From the NCBI RefSeq assembly GCF_011742165.1, contig NZ_JAAQTO010000045.1:1-64000 (forward strand): 64,000 nucleotides of DNA. The letters are read 5' to 3'. The translations under genes were made by a program, and so were the position numbers. Each line of letters starts with the position of its first letter. The first letter of the stretch is position 1. This document shows, one piece after another, positions 39,397-48,051 of the stretch. The notes under the pieces are model-generated. The model was not told the DNA's origin, made no database searches, and saw only the letters and a program-made list of their open reading frames with translations. The DNA comes from Billgrantia bachuensis (GTDB taxonomy: Bacteria; Pseudomonadota; Gammaproteobacteria; Pseudomonadales; Halomonadaceae).

Positions 39397-40464
39397 ATGA
39401 CCGACGAGACACGCAAGAAGAGCCAGCCCTCCGGCAACGTGACGCTGCAGGACATCGCCGCGCACGCGGGGGTCTCACGCTCTACGGTCTCGCTGGTGCT
39501 GCGCGAGAGCCCGTTGGTCGCCAAGCGCACCCGTGAACAGGTCCGCCGCTCGATCAAGGCGCTGGGTTACGTCTACAACCGGGGCGCTGCCGCGCTGCGG
39601 GCAACCCGCACCTCGACCCTGGGCGTGGTGGTTTACGACATCGCCAACCCCTTCTTCGGCGCCATGGTGGCGGGTATCGACGCCGCGCTGAACCGCGAAG
39701 GCTATGTCTCCTTCCTGGCCAACAGCGAGGACTCCCCCGAGCGCCAGCAGCGTTTCCTGGAGCGCATGCGCGAGCATCGCGTCGACGGCATCCTACTGTG
39801 CCCCGCGGAAGGTACCGACCCCGCCCTGGTCGCAACGCTGGAAGCGTGGAAGCTGCCCTGCGTGCAGGTGCTGCGCCATATCGGCACGCCGCCCTACGAT
39901 TATGCCGGTACGGATTTCCGTCGCGGAGTGAATCTGGCCATCGACCATCTGGTTGCGCACGGCCACGAGCGTATCGCCTTTATCGGCGGGCACACCGAGC
40001 ACTCGGCGACTCGCGAGCGCTGGCAGGGCTATCGCGAGGCCATCGCCCACCATGGCCTCGGCTATCAGCGCCTGCTGCGCTCGACGGTGACCCGTCGCGA
40101 CGGCTTCGAGGCCATTCAGCAACTGCTGGGTGAATCACCGGCCCCTACCGCCGTGGTGTGCCACAACGACCTGGTCGCCTTCGGCGCCATGCTCGGCCTG
40201 CAGCGCCAGGGGCTCACTCCGGGGGTGGACTGCGCGGTGATCGGCACCGATGACGTCGAAGAGGCGGCGCTGAGCGCCCCGGCACTGACCAGCATCGCCA
40301 CCCACCCCTACGCCGTCGGCCGGGAGGCGGCCCGCCTGGCCCTGCGGCGTATCCAGAACCCCGACGGGGCGCGCGAGCAGGTCGTGCTCGCCCCCCAGCT
40401 CAGGGTGCGCGAGTCCTGCGGCGCCTCGCTGGCCCGCGACAGGTCACTCGCACCGACTCCCTGA
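39397..40464 (+). CDS. LacI-family transcriptional regulator of the TRAP operon
   Basis: A 355-residue LacI-family regulator: helix-turn-helix VTLQDIAAHAGVSRSTVSLVL, hinge YNRGAAALRATRTSTLG, and a periplasmic-binding-protein-like ligand domain with GHERIAFIGG and DDVEEAALSAPALTSI. It resembles gluconate-type regulators more than PtxS. It sits 70 bases before dctP and has an operator on its own promoter. The likely inducer is the substrate or product of the DctPQM system, probably a sugar acid; this is inferred from neighbours. Confidence 0.82.
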   Translation: MTDETRKKSQPSGNVTLQDIAAHAGVSRSTVSLVLRESPLVAKRTREQVRRSIKALGYVYNRGAAALRATRTSTLGVVVYDIANPFFGAMVAGIDAALNREGYVSFLANSEDSPERQQRFLERMREHRVDGILLCPAEGTDPALVATLEAWKLPCVQVLRHIGTPPYDYAGTDFRRGVNLAIDHLVAHGHERIAFIGGHTEHSATRERWQGYREAIAHHGLGYQRLLRSTVTRRDGFEAIQQLLGESPAPTAVVCHNDLVAFGAMLGLQRQGLTPGVDCAVIGTDDVEEAALSAPALTSIATHPYAVGREAARLALRRIQNPDGAREQVVLAPQLRVRESCGASLARDRSLAPTP

Positions 40465-40534
40465 AAGCGGCAGCTGCCGCGAACGCCAGCCACCCACGCA
40501 ACTCAGTGGCTTCGACATAACAAGAGGTGTTCTT

Positions 40535-41548
40535 ATGACTCTCAGCTGGATCGATCCAAAAACCGCTCTTCGCCCCATCGCCGCCGGCCTGCTCTCCGGC
40601 GCCACGCTGGTCGCCGCCCTGGGCATGGCCGGCACGGCGCAGGCCGCGGAGCTGCGCTTCGGCCACGGCGGCACCGAAGACACCGCCTATCACCTGGGCG
40701 CGACCCGGTTCAAGGAACTGCTCAACGAGAAGAGCGACGGCGAGATCGGCGTCGAGATCCTGGGCAACTCGGTGCTCGGTCACGAGACCGAAATGTTCGA
40801 GCAGCAGATGGCCGGGGCGCTCGACCTCTCGATCATCAACCCCGGGCTGATCACCGACTTCTCCTCTACCGCCAACGTGTTCTCGATCCCTTTCCTCTAT
40901 CGCGACGAGGAACACTGGCAGACGGTGCTCGACGGCGAGGTGGGCCGCGAGATCGCCGATCGCATCAGTGAGGAGACCGACGTGCGCATTCTCGCCTTCT
41001 ATGGCGGCGGCAAGCGCCAGATCGTCAGTACCGAGCCGCTGGAGAGCCTCGACGATCTCGAAGGCTTGAAGCTGCGCACCAATCCCACCAAGCCACTGAT
41101 CACCGCTTGGGAGGCGCTGGGCGCCGATCCCACGGTGATGGAGTGGGAAGAGATCTACACCGGCCTGCAGGTGGGCGCCATCGACGGTCTGCTCAACGAG
41201 GCCGAATGGATTCATCGCATGCGCTTCCATGAGGTCGCGCCGCACATCGGGCTCTCCGAGCACGACATCACCGTGCGCCTGCTGACCATGTCGCAGATGA
41301 GCTGGGATCGCCTCTCCGAAGAGCAGCAACAGATGGTGCAAGAAGCCGCCGAGGAGTCGGCGAGCTACGCCCGCGAGGTACAGCTCGAGCAGGACGCCGA
41401 GGCGCTCGACCTGCTGGCCGAAGAGGGTGCCACCCTGCACGAACTCGACCGTGAGCGCATGCAGGAAGTGGTAAAGGAGCCGTTGCAGAGCGTGATCGAG
41501 GAAATGGGCCTTGCCGACCTGCATCGCATGATCCTCGACGCCGAGTGA
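40535..41548 (+). CDS. dctP: TRAP transporter solute-binding protein DctP
   Basis: A 337-residue periplasmic binding protein with a signal peptide (about residues 1-37, cleavage after AQA). The mature chain starts ELRFGHGGTEDTAYHLGATRFKE, and NPGLITDF, LKLRTNPTKPLITAWEALGADP and a late Q(Q)QMVQEAAEES helix are family features. The conserved Arg in LRTNP binds the substrate carboxylate. AAGAGG precedes the ATG. Codons 5-8 contain the palindrome TGGATCGATCCA. Neighbouring sugar-acid genes suggest a hexonate substrate such as gluconate or 2-ketogluconate. Confidence 0.87.
   Translation: MTLSWIDPKTALRPIAAGLLSGATLVAALGMAGTAQAAELRFGHGGTEDTAYHLGATRFKELLNEKSDGEIGVEILGNSVLGHETEMFEQQMAGALDLSIINPGLITDFSSTANVFSIPFLYRDEEHWQTVLDGEVGREIADRISEETDVRILAFYGGGKRQIVSTEPLESLDDLEGLKLRTNPTKPLITAWEALGADPTVMEWEEIYTGLQVGAIDGLLNEAEWIHRMRFHEVAPHIGLSEHDITVRLLTMSQMSWDRLSEEQQQMVQEAAEESASYAREVQLEQDAEALDLLAEEGATLHELDRERMQEVVKEPLQSVIEEMGLADLHRMILDAE
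40547..40558. promoter_or_regulatory. Intragenic LacI-type operator in the first codons of dctP
   Basis: TGGATCGATCCA is a perfect 12-base palindrome and shares its core and the trailing AAAA with the operator at 39355-39372. It lies 12 bases inside dctP, in codons for Trp-Ile-Asp-Pro of the signal peptide. Repressor binding here could act as a roadblock or support looping with the upstream site 1.2 kb away. Confidence 0.6.
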
Positions 41549-41603
41549 GCACCCGCGCCCGGCAATGCCGGGCGCCCCTCTCCCGACCCCACAGGAAATC
41601 GTC

Positions 41604-42221
41604 ATGTCCCGTTTGCTTCAAGGCCTGGCATGGCTCAATCGCGGTATCGAGCGTCTGCTGCATGGGCTGCTGCTGGCGCTGGTGTTCGGCTTCATCCTGT
41701 TCATCATCTACCAGGTGCTGAGCCGCAACCTTCCCTTCATGCCACGTCTCTACTGGACCGAGGAGTTCAGTCGTTTCGCCTTCCAGTGGATGGTCATGCT
41801 GGGTGCTGCCGTCGGCGTTCTGCATGCCGACCATTTCGTGCTCGAAGCCTTTCCCCGCGGTACGCGGGCCGACCTGTTAACCCGCGTCGTTCGCGATCTG
41901 GCCTGCCTGCTGCTCGGCATCCTCTTCGTCGTGTACGGCAAGGACTTCGGCCTGTCCGGACTGCGCCGCAATGCCACCGCCTCGGGGCTGTCGATGGTCT
42001 ACGTCTATTCGGTCTTCGCCGTCAGCGGGGCGTTCATTGTGCTGTTCAGCCTCCAGCGATTGCTGCATGCCGCGCTGTACGGCATGGACGCCATGGAGCG
42101 GAGCCTGAACACGCCGAGCGACCTCGACGCCATCGATGTCAGTGAGTCGGGCAACACGCCGCTGAACGTCAAGCACGGCGACACTCCTCTCGATCCCAAC
42201 CGGCATGGAGGCGACCGCTGA
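41604..42221 (+). CDS. dctQ: TRAP transporter small permease DctQ
   Basis: A 205-residue membrane protein with four predicted helices, the DctQ fold. RLYWTEEFSRFAFQWMVMLGAAVG near residue 50 is the family's conserved segment. A hydrophilic C-terminal tail of about 45 residues is longer than usual. The ATG at 41604 follows AGGAAA. Its stop overlaps the dctM start (TGATG-type overlap). Confidence 0.85.
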   Translation: MSRLLQGLAWLNRGIERLLHGLLLALVFGFILFIIYQVLSRNLPFMPRLYWTEEFSRFAFQWMVMLGAAVGVLHADHFVLEAFPRGTRADLLTRVVRDLACLLLGILFVVYGKDFGLSGLRRNATASGLSMVYVYSVFAVSGAFIVLFSLQRLLHAALYGMDAMERSLNTPSDLDAIDVSESGNTPLNVKHGDTPLDPNRHGGDR

Positions 42222-43528
42222 TGCTGCCCATGGAGTGGATATTCTTCTTGCCCTGGCTACTGTTCGGCCTGCTGGGAGTGCTCATCGTGGCCGGCGTGCC
42301 GATCGCCATGGCGTTGATTCTCACCGCCGCCGGCATCATCGTGCTCGACCCTCGCCTGACCTTCTGGGTGATGTTCCAACGCATGTACAACGGCATGGAT
42401 TCGTTCGTGCTGCTGGCCGTGCCGCTGTTCCTGCTGGCCGGCAACCTGATGAACGCAGCGCGCATCACCGACCGGCTGATCACGCTGTGCATGCTGCTGG
42501 TCGGCCACTTCAAGGGCGCTCTGGCCCATGTCAACGTAATGGTGAGCATGCTCTTCGCCGGGGTATCCGGTTCCTCCACCGCCGACAGCGCCGGGGTCGG
42601 CACGGTGCTGATACCGGCCATGAAACGCGAGGGCTATCCGGCACACTTCGCCGTGGCGGTCACCGCCGCCTCGTCGGTGATGGGTATCATCATTCCGCCC
42701 TCGATCAACATGATCGTCTGGGGCGCCTTGACCAATACCTCGATCGCCGGGCTGTTCCTCGGCGGCATCCTGCCGGGGATCCTGATCGGCGTGGCCCAGC
42801 TCGCCCTGAATCTGGGCTATGTGCGCCGCTACCAAGTGCCGGTGCGCCCACGCGCCTCATTCGTCGAGCTGCTGCGTTCGGGCAAGGACGGCATGATGGC
42901 GGCGGGCATCCCGGTGGTGATCATCGGCGGCATCACGCTCGGCATCGTCACACCCACCGAAGCGGCCATGATCGCGGTACTCTATGCACTGGCGCTGGGT
43001 TTCATCGTCTATCGCGAACTCAGGTTCCGCGACGTGCTCGACGCTTCCACCGCCACCGTGCGGCTGTGCTCGCTGTCACTGTTCAGCCTGGTGGGAGCAG
43101 CGATCTTCGGCTACCTGATCAGCTTCTACCAGATCCCGCCCAAGCTGATGGCCGGGGTCAACATCTCCGACCCGGTCGTGCTGCTGCTGATCATGACCGC
43201 GGTGATGCTGGTCATCGGCACCTTCATGGATTCCCTGCCGGCGATGGCGATCATGGCACCGATCTTCCAGCCCTTGGCGATGCAGGCAGGCATCCATCCG
43301 GTGCAGTTCGGGGTGATCGGCGTCATGGCGCTGGGGCTCGGCCTGATCACACCGCCCTACGGGCTGTGCCTGATGATCTCGGCCAAGATCGGCGGCATCC
43401 CGCTGCTCAAGGCGCTGGGGACCACCATGCTGTATCTGGCCATCATGCTCGCTGTGATCCTGCTGCTGATTCTCTATCCTCAGCTGATCCTGGCGATTCC
43501 CGAACTGCTGGTGCCGGATTTCGTCTAA
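42221..43528 (+). CDS. dctM: TRAP transporter large permease DctM
   Basis: A 435-residue membrane protein with about 12 helices, the transport subunit. FAGVSGSSTADSAGVGTVLIPAMKREGY near residue 110, IIPPSINMIVWG near 163, and GLGLITPPYGLCLMIS near 370 are DctM signatures. It starts on the last base of the dctQ stop. Import is expected to be driven by sodium. Confidence 0.9.
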   Translation: MLPMEWIFFLPWLLFGLLGVLIVAGVPIAMALILTAAGIIVLDPRLTFWVMFQRMYNGMDSFVLLAVPLFLLAGNLMNAARITDRLITLCMLLVGHFKGALAHVNVMVSMLFAGVSGSSTADSAGVGTVLIPAMKREGYPAHFAVAVTAASSVMGIIIPPSINMIVWGALTNTSIAGLFLGGILPGILIGVAQLALNLGYVRRYQVPVRPRASFVELLRSGKDGMMAAGIPVVIIGGITLGIVTPTEAAMIAVLYALALGFIVYRELRFRDVLDASTATVRLCSLSLFSLVGAAIFGYLISFYQIPPKLMAGVNISDPVVLLLIMTAVMLVIGTFMDSLPAMAIMAPIFQPLAMQAGIHPVQFGVIGVMALGLGLITPPYGLCLMISAKIGGIPLLKALGTTMLYLAIMLAVILLLILYPQLILAIPELLVPDFV

Positions 43529-43581
43529 CCCCCGCGTCACGCCGCCACATACAGGCGTGACGCCTCTTCAAGAGGCTTCGT

Positions 43582-44280
43582 ATGTCCGCTCCGCTCTGTC
43601 TGCTCTTCGACTCCGACGGCACCCTGGTCGACAGCGAGATCCTGCTCGCCGAGGTCATGGGCGAGGTCCTGCCCCGCCATGGCTTGCCCTTTACGGCCGC
43701 GCAGTACATGGAGGAGTTCCGCGGCGTTCGCTTCCTGTCCATCGTGCTCGAGCTGGAGCGTCGTCATCGAGAGCTGGGCGAGACTCAGCGGCAGGCCATG
43801 GAGGCGGCGATGCGCGAGTCGATGGAAGTGCGCATGCGCGCGCAGCTGATGCCCGTCGCCGGCATGGCCGAAGCGCTGGAGGCGCTGCGGGGCCACCCTC
43901 GCGCCGTGGTGTCCAACGGTCCGGAACGCAAGATTCGCTGTGCCATGGAGTGCGTCGGTTTCGCGCACCACTTCGGCGACAACCTGTTCAGTGCCTACAC
44001 CCTGGGCGCCTGGAAGCCGGACCCCGCTCTCTATCTCAAGGCGGCCGAGGCCATGGGCCACCCGCCGGAGCGCTGCGTGGTGATCGACGATGCCGCCGTA
44101 GGCGTCGCCGCCGGCCTCGCCGCCGGCATGCAGGTGGTCCATCTCAACCATTTCCCCGACGTGGAGGCAACGCCGGCCGGGGCCATTGCCATTCATCATG
44201 CCAGCGAACTGCCAGCAGCGGTCGCGCGCCTATCACCTTGCGCCGAGTCCCATTCCACGTTGCAATGCAGCATCAAATGA
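43582..44280 (+). CDS. HAD-family phosphatase, YieH-like (6-phosphogluconate phosphatase type)
   Basis: A 232-residue HAD subfamily IA hydrolase: nucleophile motif LLFDSDGTLVDSE, VVSNGPERK (motif II), WKPDPALYLKAAEAMG and VIDDAAVGVAAGLAAGM. The spacing and the SNGP..K and KPDP runs resemble YieH, a 6-phosphogluconate phosphatase. AAGAGG precedes the ATG, 53 bases after dctM, so it is probably in the TRAP operon and could relieve sugar-acid-phosphate build-up. Other phosphosugar substrates are possible. A second copy is encoded at 46435. Confidence 0.78.
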   Translation: MSAPLCLLFDSDGTLVDSEILLAEVMGEVLPRHGLPFTAAQYMEEFRGVRFLSIVLELERRHRELGETQRQAMEAAMRESMEVRMRAQLMPVAGMAEALEALRGHPRAVVSNGPERKIRCAMECVGFAHHFGDNLFSAYTLGAWKPDPALYLKAAEAMGHPPERCVVIDDAAVGVAAGLAAGMQVVHLNHFPDVEATPAGAIAIHHASELPAAVARLSPCAESHSTLQCSIK

Positions 44281-44333
44281 CCTATGAATTGAGGAGGCGC
44301 AGGAGCGCCTCCACCCGATGACAAGGAGTCATA

Positions 44334-44690
44334 ATGCCATCCCCATCCTATTATCCGTTCGTGCCCTCGACGCCTGCCGCCATGCTGGACGTATGGAAAC
44401 TGAGCGTCATGGCATTCGAGCTGTGGACCACTTCGTTCAGCACCATCGTCATGCGCAATGGACTGTGGCAGACCCAGTCTCCCACCAGCGCCCGAATGCT
44501 GAAGGAGAACCAGCGAATGGTGACCGAAAAGCTCGAGGCCGGCATGGAAACCGGCTTCGAGATCCAGAAAGCCATGCTCCATATGGCGTTCGGCCAAACG
44601 GCTCCCTGGTGGATTACCAGCCGGCGCACCATGACCCCTTATCACCGCCGGAGCAGCGCCAATTCGAGGCGGCTGTCCCGCCAACGCTGA
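44334..44690 (+). CDS. Small protein of unknown function, phasin-like in shape
   Basis: A 118-residue protein with a good AAGGAGT site before its ATG. Residues 15-90 are amphipathic helices with many Met, Gln and Glu (LDVWKLSVMAFELWTTSF ... KENQRMVTEKLEAGMETGFEIQKAMLHMAFGQ), and the C-terminal tail is strongly basic (Arg-rich). The shape recalls phasins or granule-associated proteins, but I do not recognise a family. No polyhydroxyalkanoate gene is adjacent. Confidence 0.6.
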   Translation: MPSPSYYPFVPSTPAAMLDVWKLSVMAFELWTTSFSTIVMRNGLWQTQSPTSARMLKENQRMVTEKLEAGMETGFEIQKAMLHMAFGQTAPWWITSRRTMTPYHRRSSANSRRLSRQR

Positions 44691-44753
44691 TCTTGCGCCA
44701 CCACCTTGGGCCTACCTACAGTTAAAGCAGCGCCTTACCAAGGAGAGGTCGAC

Positions 44754-45329
44754 ATGAAGTCGAGCGTGCTGGCAAGCGGCATACTGGCGGCGACTTTCGT
44801 CATCGCCCCGGCACACGCCGCACCTGAAACGGCCGAGACCGGCGAGAACGACGATCCAACCCAAGTGGAAGGCATGAGCCCCGAGGAGTCGGAGCAGCAG
44901 TTGGAGGCGACCTCGCCCCCTATCAACCAGGCCCGCGTCGAAACCGCCGAGCATGAAACTCTGGGGCGCTACCTGACCAACCAGGACGGCAAGAGCCTTT
45001 ATGTCTTCATGCAGGACGAGCAGGGCGCTGAGTACAGCACCTGCTACGAGAGCTGTGCCATCGCCTGGCCTCCCTATACCACCGAGGAATCGCCGGGCGG
45101 CGGCGAACATATCGAAGAAAACCGCTTGGGCATGATCGAAAGGGAAGATGGCACACAGCAGGTCACCTACGACGGCTGGCCGCTCTATTACTTTGCTCGT
45201 GACGTCTATCCCGGCGATGCCCTTGGCCAGGCTCGCGACCACATGGGTGGCCATTGGTATCTGCTCTCGCCCGAGGGTGAAACCATCGAAGAAGCCTCAC
45301 CGAAACAGGCCGAGCCCGCGGAGCCCTGA
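44754..45329 (+). CDS. Secreted protein with COG4315/lipoprotein_15 repeats
   Basis: A 191-residue secreted protein. A signal peptide (about residues 1-21, cleavage after AHA) is followed by an acidic linker and then two repeats of the PF03640 type: RYLTNQDGKSLYVFMQDEQG..STCYESCAIAWPPY and MIEREDGTQQVTYDGWPLYYFARDVYPGDA..QARDHMGGHWYLLSP. The two cysteines in STCYESC likely form a disulfide. AGGAGAGG precedes the ATG at 44754. Function of the repeat is unknown. Confidence 0.78.
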   Translation: MKSSVLASGILAATFVIAPAHAAPETAETGENDDPTQVEGMSPEESEQQLEATSPPINQARVETAEHETLGRYLTNQDGKSLYVFMQDEQGAEYSTCYESCAIAWPPYTTEESPGGGEHIEENRLGMIEREDGTQQVTYDGWPLYYFARDVYPGDALGQARDHMGGHWYLLSPEGETIEEASPKQAEPAEP

Positions 45330-45366
45330 GAGAGCACCTCACGATTTAAAGCGCTTATACGAAGAA

Positions 45367-45391
45367 CCGCCCCCGGCGTGGCCGGGGGCGG
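45367..45391. terminator. GC-rich hairpin between two convergent secreted-protein genes
   Basis: CCGCCCCCGGC (45367-45377) pairs with GCCGGGGGCGG (45381-45391) around GTG. It lies 37 bases after the secreted repeat gene and 87 bases after the convergent acidic gene. No T-run follows, so termination is inferred from position and stem strength. Confidence 0.5.
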
Positions 45392-45477
45392 GTCCGAGGC
45401 GGTTGACGAATCGTCAACCTACAGGATGAGGTCGCCATCGTCCTTGGTAGCGACGACCCTTCCTTGGGCATCAAACC

Positions 45478-45996
45478 TTACCACTCCTGGTCTTCATCCT
45501 GATCCTCTTCCCACTCTTCCTCTTCGTTCTCTTCTTCCCACTCGGCATTTGCGTCGGTGTTGGTGTCGGCATCGGTGCCCAGGCCGCTGTCACCAGTCTC
45601 GGCGCCAGCTTCGATGCCGGTATCAGCGCCAGCACCTGCACTGGTGCCCGTGTCATCGGTACCCATTTCGCCACCAGCGTCTGTGCCCACACCGGTACCG
45701 CTGGTACCCATGTCGGTACCTGCACCCGCACCTGCTTCGGTGCCAGCGTCGGTACCCAGGCCGCTGTCGCCAGTTTCGGAACCAGCCTCAACGCCAGTGT
45801 CTGCGTCCATGCCTCCACTAGTACCCGTGTCATCGGTACCCATGGCACCACCTGTATCATTCGGTGCCGTTTCCTGAGGCACGGCTCCTTGCTCGTCCTC
45901 TTCGTCATGGAAATCGGCAAAGGCCAACGGGCTGGCGGTCAGGCCAAAAGTGATACCTACAATGCCGAGTTTCTTGAGAAATTCCTTGGACATCAT
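45478..45996 (-). CDS. Acidic low-complexity secreted protein with an internal duplication
   Basis: A 172-residue protein. A signal peptide covers about residues 1-27 (cleavage after AFA). The mature chain is Gly/Thr/Asp/Glu-rich and contains two copies of a roughly 35-residue block that begin MGTDDTGTS and end ETGDSGLGTDA. The C-terminus is a Glu/Asp/Trp run. GGAGG is seven bases before the first of two adjacent ATGs. An extremely acidic exported protein suits a halophile. No family recognised; the repeat may be unstable. Confidence 0.6.
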   Translation of the reverse strand: MMSKEFLKKLGIVGITFGLTASPLAFADFHDEEDEQGAVPQETAPNDTGGAMGTDDTGTSGGMDADTGVEAGSETGDSGLGTDAGTEAGAGAGTDMGTSGTGVGTDAGGEMGTDDTGTSAGAGADTGIEAGAETGDSGLGTDADTNTDANAEWEEENEEEEWEEDQDEDQEW

Positions 45997-46434
45997 GTTC
46001 GCACCTCCAGGTGGAGTTGAACGTGAGTTTTTACCGAAGCCGGAGCTTCACTGCTCATGTCGGTGAGATAGCGAATCCATCTGATGCTCCGTCTCGACCG
46101 ACATGTCGTACTCACACTGAGTAGTGCAGCAGTTGGGCCAACAGGTCAAGAAAAGCAGGGTATGGCAAAGCGTTGCCAAGAAAGGGCCTGGGGGTGGTGA
46201 CATCTGGCACATGGGTCTGTTCTAGGCAGGTTCACCCAGCTTTTCGAAGCTCCCTTTTCGGCTTAGCTGGAGACGCAACGAGATATGGCTCAGAGACTTG
46301 AACACGGTGCGCTTAAGGGCAATACTTAGGAAACAGCGTTCGCAAACGTGCGGCAGCCTAAACTTCACGGCCCGCATGCCGATACTAGAAGTAACGGTGC
46401 TCGACAGTCACAGGACTGCGAAGGAAAAATTGGT
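45997..46434. other. 438-base gap between acidic protein gene and yieH-like gene
   Basis: No coding sequence is seen. TGGCAAAGCGTTGCCA (46163-46178) is a dyad with 6-base arms that could be an operator. No terminator or convincing promoter was found. AAGGAAAA precedes the yieH-like start at 46435. Base composition is less GC-rich than in the neighbouring genes. Confidence 0.35.
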
Positions 46435-47133
46435 ATGATTCGCCCCCTATGCCTACTTTTCGATTGTGATGGCACGCTGGTAGACAGCGAGCCTCTGCTG
46501 GCCGCCGAAATGGCCGCCAGCCTGACCCGGCTGGGGCTACCCTTCCAGGCCAGTGACTACGTCGGTGAATTCCGCGGTAGCCGCTTTCGTAATATCGTGG
46601 CGGTTCTCGAGGACCGCTACGGCAGCGTCGACCCACTGCACCTTGCCGAAACCGAAACCGAGATGCGCAGCAACCTGAACCGTCGGCTCGAGACCGAACT
46701 GTCGGCGATCACGGGAGCCCGCGAAGCCCTCCTGGCACTGGCCAACTACCCGTGCGGCGTGGTTTCCAATGGGCCGGAGAACAAGATCGTCACCTCCTTG
46801 AAGGCCATCGGTTTCTCCGATTTCTTCGGCACGCATCTCTACAGTGGCTATACCGCCAAGTGCTGGAAGCCCGATCCCCGCCTCTACCTGCACGCCGCCA
46901 ACCTGATGGGCTTCGATGCCGAAGACTGCATTGCCATCGACGATGCCTTGGTGGGGGTCAAGGCCGCGCTCGATGCAGGCATGACGGTTATCCACCTGAA
47001 CCGCTATCCCGATGCAGAGGAAACGCCGGAAGGGGCGATCATGATCAGCAGCATGTACCAGCTGCCTACGGTCATCGAGAATCTGGCGCACGCCAGGGCC
47101 CTGGATAACCGCCAGGTCGCCCACGCCCGCTGA
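46435..47133 (+). CDS. HAD-family phosphatase, YieH-like, second copy
   Basis: A 232-residue HAD-IA phosphatase with LLFDCDGTLVDSE, GVVSNGPENKI, LYSGYTAKCWKPDPRLYLHAANLMG and AIDDALVGVKAALDAGM. It has the same length and layout as the protein at 43582, and the shared FRG.RF and HLN..PD.E.TP.GAI runs show they are paralogues. The ATG at 46435 follows AAGGAAA. This copy stands alone, not with sugar-acid genes, so its substrate may differ. Confidence 0.8.
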   Translation: MIRPLCLLFDCDGTLVDSEPLLAAEMAASLTRLGLPFQASDYVGEFRGSRFRNIVAVLEDRYGSVDPLHLAETETEMRSNLNRRLETELSAITGAREALLALANYPCGVVSNGPENKIVTSLKAIGFSDFFGTHLYSGYTAKCWKPDPRLYLHAANLMGFDAEDCIAIDDALVGVKAALDAGMTVIHLNRYPDAEETPEGAIMISSMYQLPTVIENLAHARALDNRQVAHAR

Positions 47134-47258
47134 GCCCTTCTGCCTACCTTCCTATCGCCTCATCGCTGCAGCTGCGCAGTGACCCCGTAGCATATGCACG
47201 AGCTCCGCCGGGCGTTATCATCACGGCAACCCATTTGCGAGCCACGCCAGGAGCTTCC

Positions 47259-47633
47259 ATGGCTTCATTGCAGGACCAGCTGCGCGGCCTGGTCTATTCC
47301 ACCGAACATGGCGACATCTGCCCCAACTGCCGACAACCACAGGACGACTGCCGCTGCACCGAGTTGGCCGAGCAGGAGCGCCTTGCCACGCTCGACGGTA
47401 TCGTGCGCATTCGACGCGAAACGAGTGGCCGCAAGGGCAAGGGCGTGACCACCGTCAGCGGCGTACCCTTGGCCAGTAAGGAGCTCAAGGCACTGGCCAA
47501 GGCGCTCAAGAAGCGTTGCGGTACCGGAGGCTCGGTACAGGACGGAGTCATCGAGATCCAGGGTGACCACCGCGAACTGCTCAAGGCCGAGCTCGAGCGC
47601 CTGGGCTATACCGTCAAGCTGGCAGGCGGCTGA
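47259..47633 (+). CDS. yciH: SUI1-family translation factor (YciH type)
   Basis: A 124-residue eIF1/SUI1-like protein. A short N-terminal zinc-binding-like segment (CPNCRQPQDDCRC) precedes the SUI1 domain (VRIRRETSGRKGKGVTTVSGV ... LKKRCGTGGSVQDGVIEIQGDHRELL ... LGYTVKLAGG). Bacterial YciH can affect start-site fidelity, but its cellular role is not well fixed. AGGAG precedes the ATG at 47259. The lipoprotein gene follows 13 bases later. Confidence 0.85.
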   Translation: MASLQDQLRGLVYSTEHGDICPNCRQPQDDCRCTELAEQERLATLDGIVRIRRETSGRKGKGVTTVSGVPLASKELKALAKALKKRCGTGGSVQDGVIEIQGDHRELLKAELERLGYTVKLAGG

Positions 47634-47646
47634 ACGAGGGAACGGC

Positions 47647-48051
47647 ATGTCTTTATCACGTAATGCAACGCAAACCGCCGCAGGCCGGTGGCTTCTCGGT
47701 ATCGGGGTCCTGTTGGCATTGGCTGGCTGTGCCGGCGCCCCCGACTTTGCCGAACTCGAGGCTCACGTCGAGCCACCAGCCGGGCTCGAGGCTACCGGGG
47801 ATGCCGAACTGCGAGTGCAACTGCGGGATGCCGGAGGAACCTTGGCGGAAACCCGCTCCAGCCCAAGCGGAAGCGGACCCTGGCCGGTCACGCTACGCTT
47901 CGATCGTCGCACGCTCGACGCGGCCCACTCGCTGCGGCTGTCGGCCGAGCTGCGTCAGCAAGGCAGCCTGACCCATGTGACCTCCGAGCCGGTAGCCATG
48001 CCGGATCCTGGAGCAGGGCCGGTCAGCTTGCCGCTCGACCCTCGCCCGTAG
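47647..48051 (+). CDS. YbaY-like lipoprotein
   Basis: A 134-residue lipoprotein with lipobox LALAGC (Cys about residue 29). The mature part is a beta-sandwich-like domain (LEATGDAELRVQLRDAGG ... WPVTLRFDRRTLDAAHSLRLSAELR) as in YbaY/YscW-type lipoproteins. GAGGGAA precedes the ATG. It follows yciH closely and its 3' end overlaps the convergent sirtuin gene by 29 bases. Confidence 0.7.
   Translation: MSLSRNATQTAAGRWLLGIGVLLALAGCAGAPDFAELEAHVEPPAGLEATGDAELRVQLRDAGGTLAETRSSPSGSGPWPVTLRFDRRTLDAAHSLRLSAELRQQGSLTHVTSEPVAMPDPGAGPVSLPLDPRP

Noticed and set aside
46205..46220. Sigma54-like TGGCACATGGGTCTGT in the gap before the second yieH-like gene
   Set aside because: The invariant -12 GC is missing at the required spacing.
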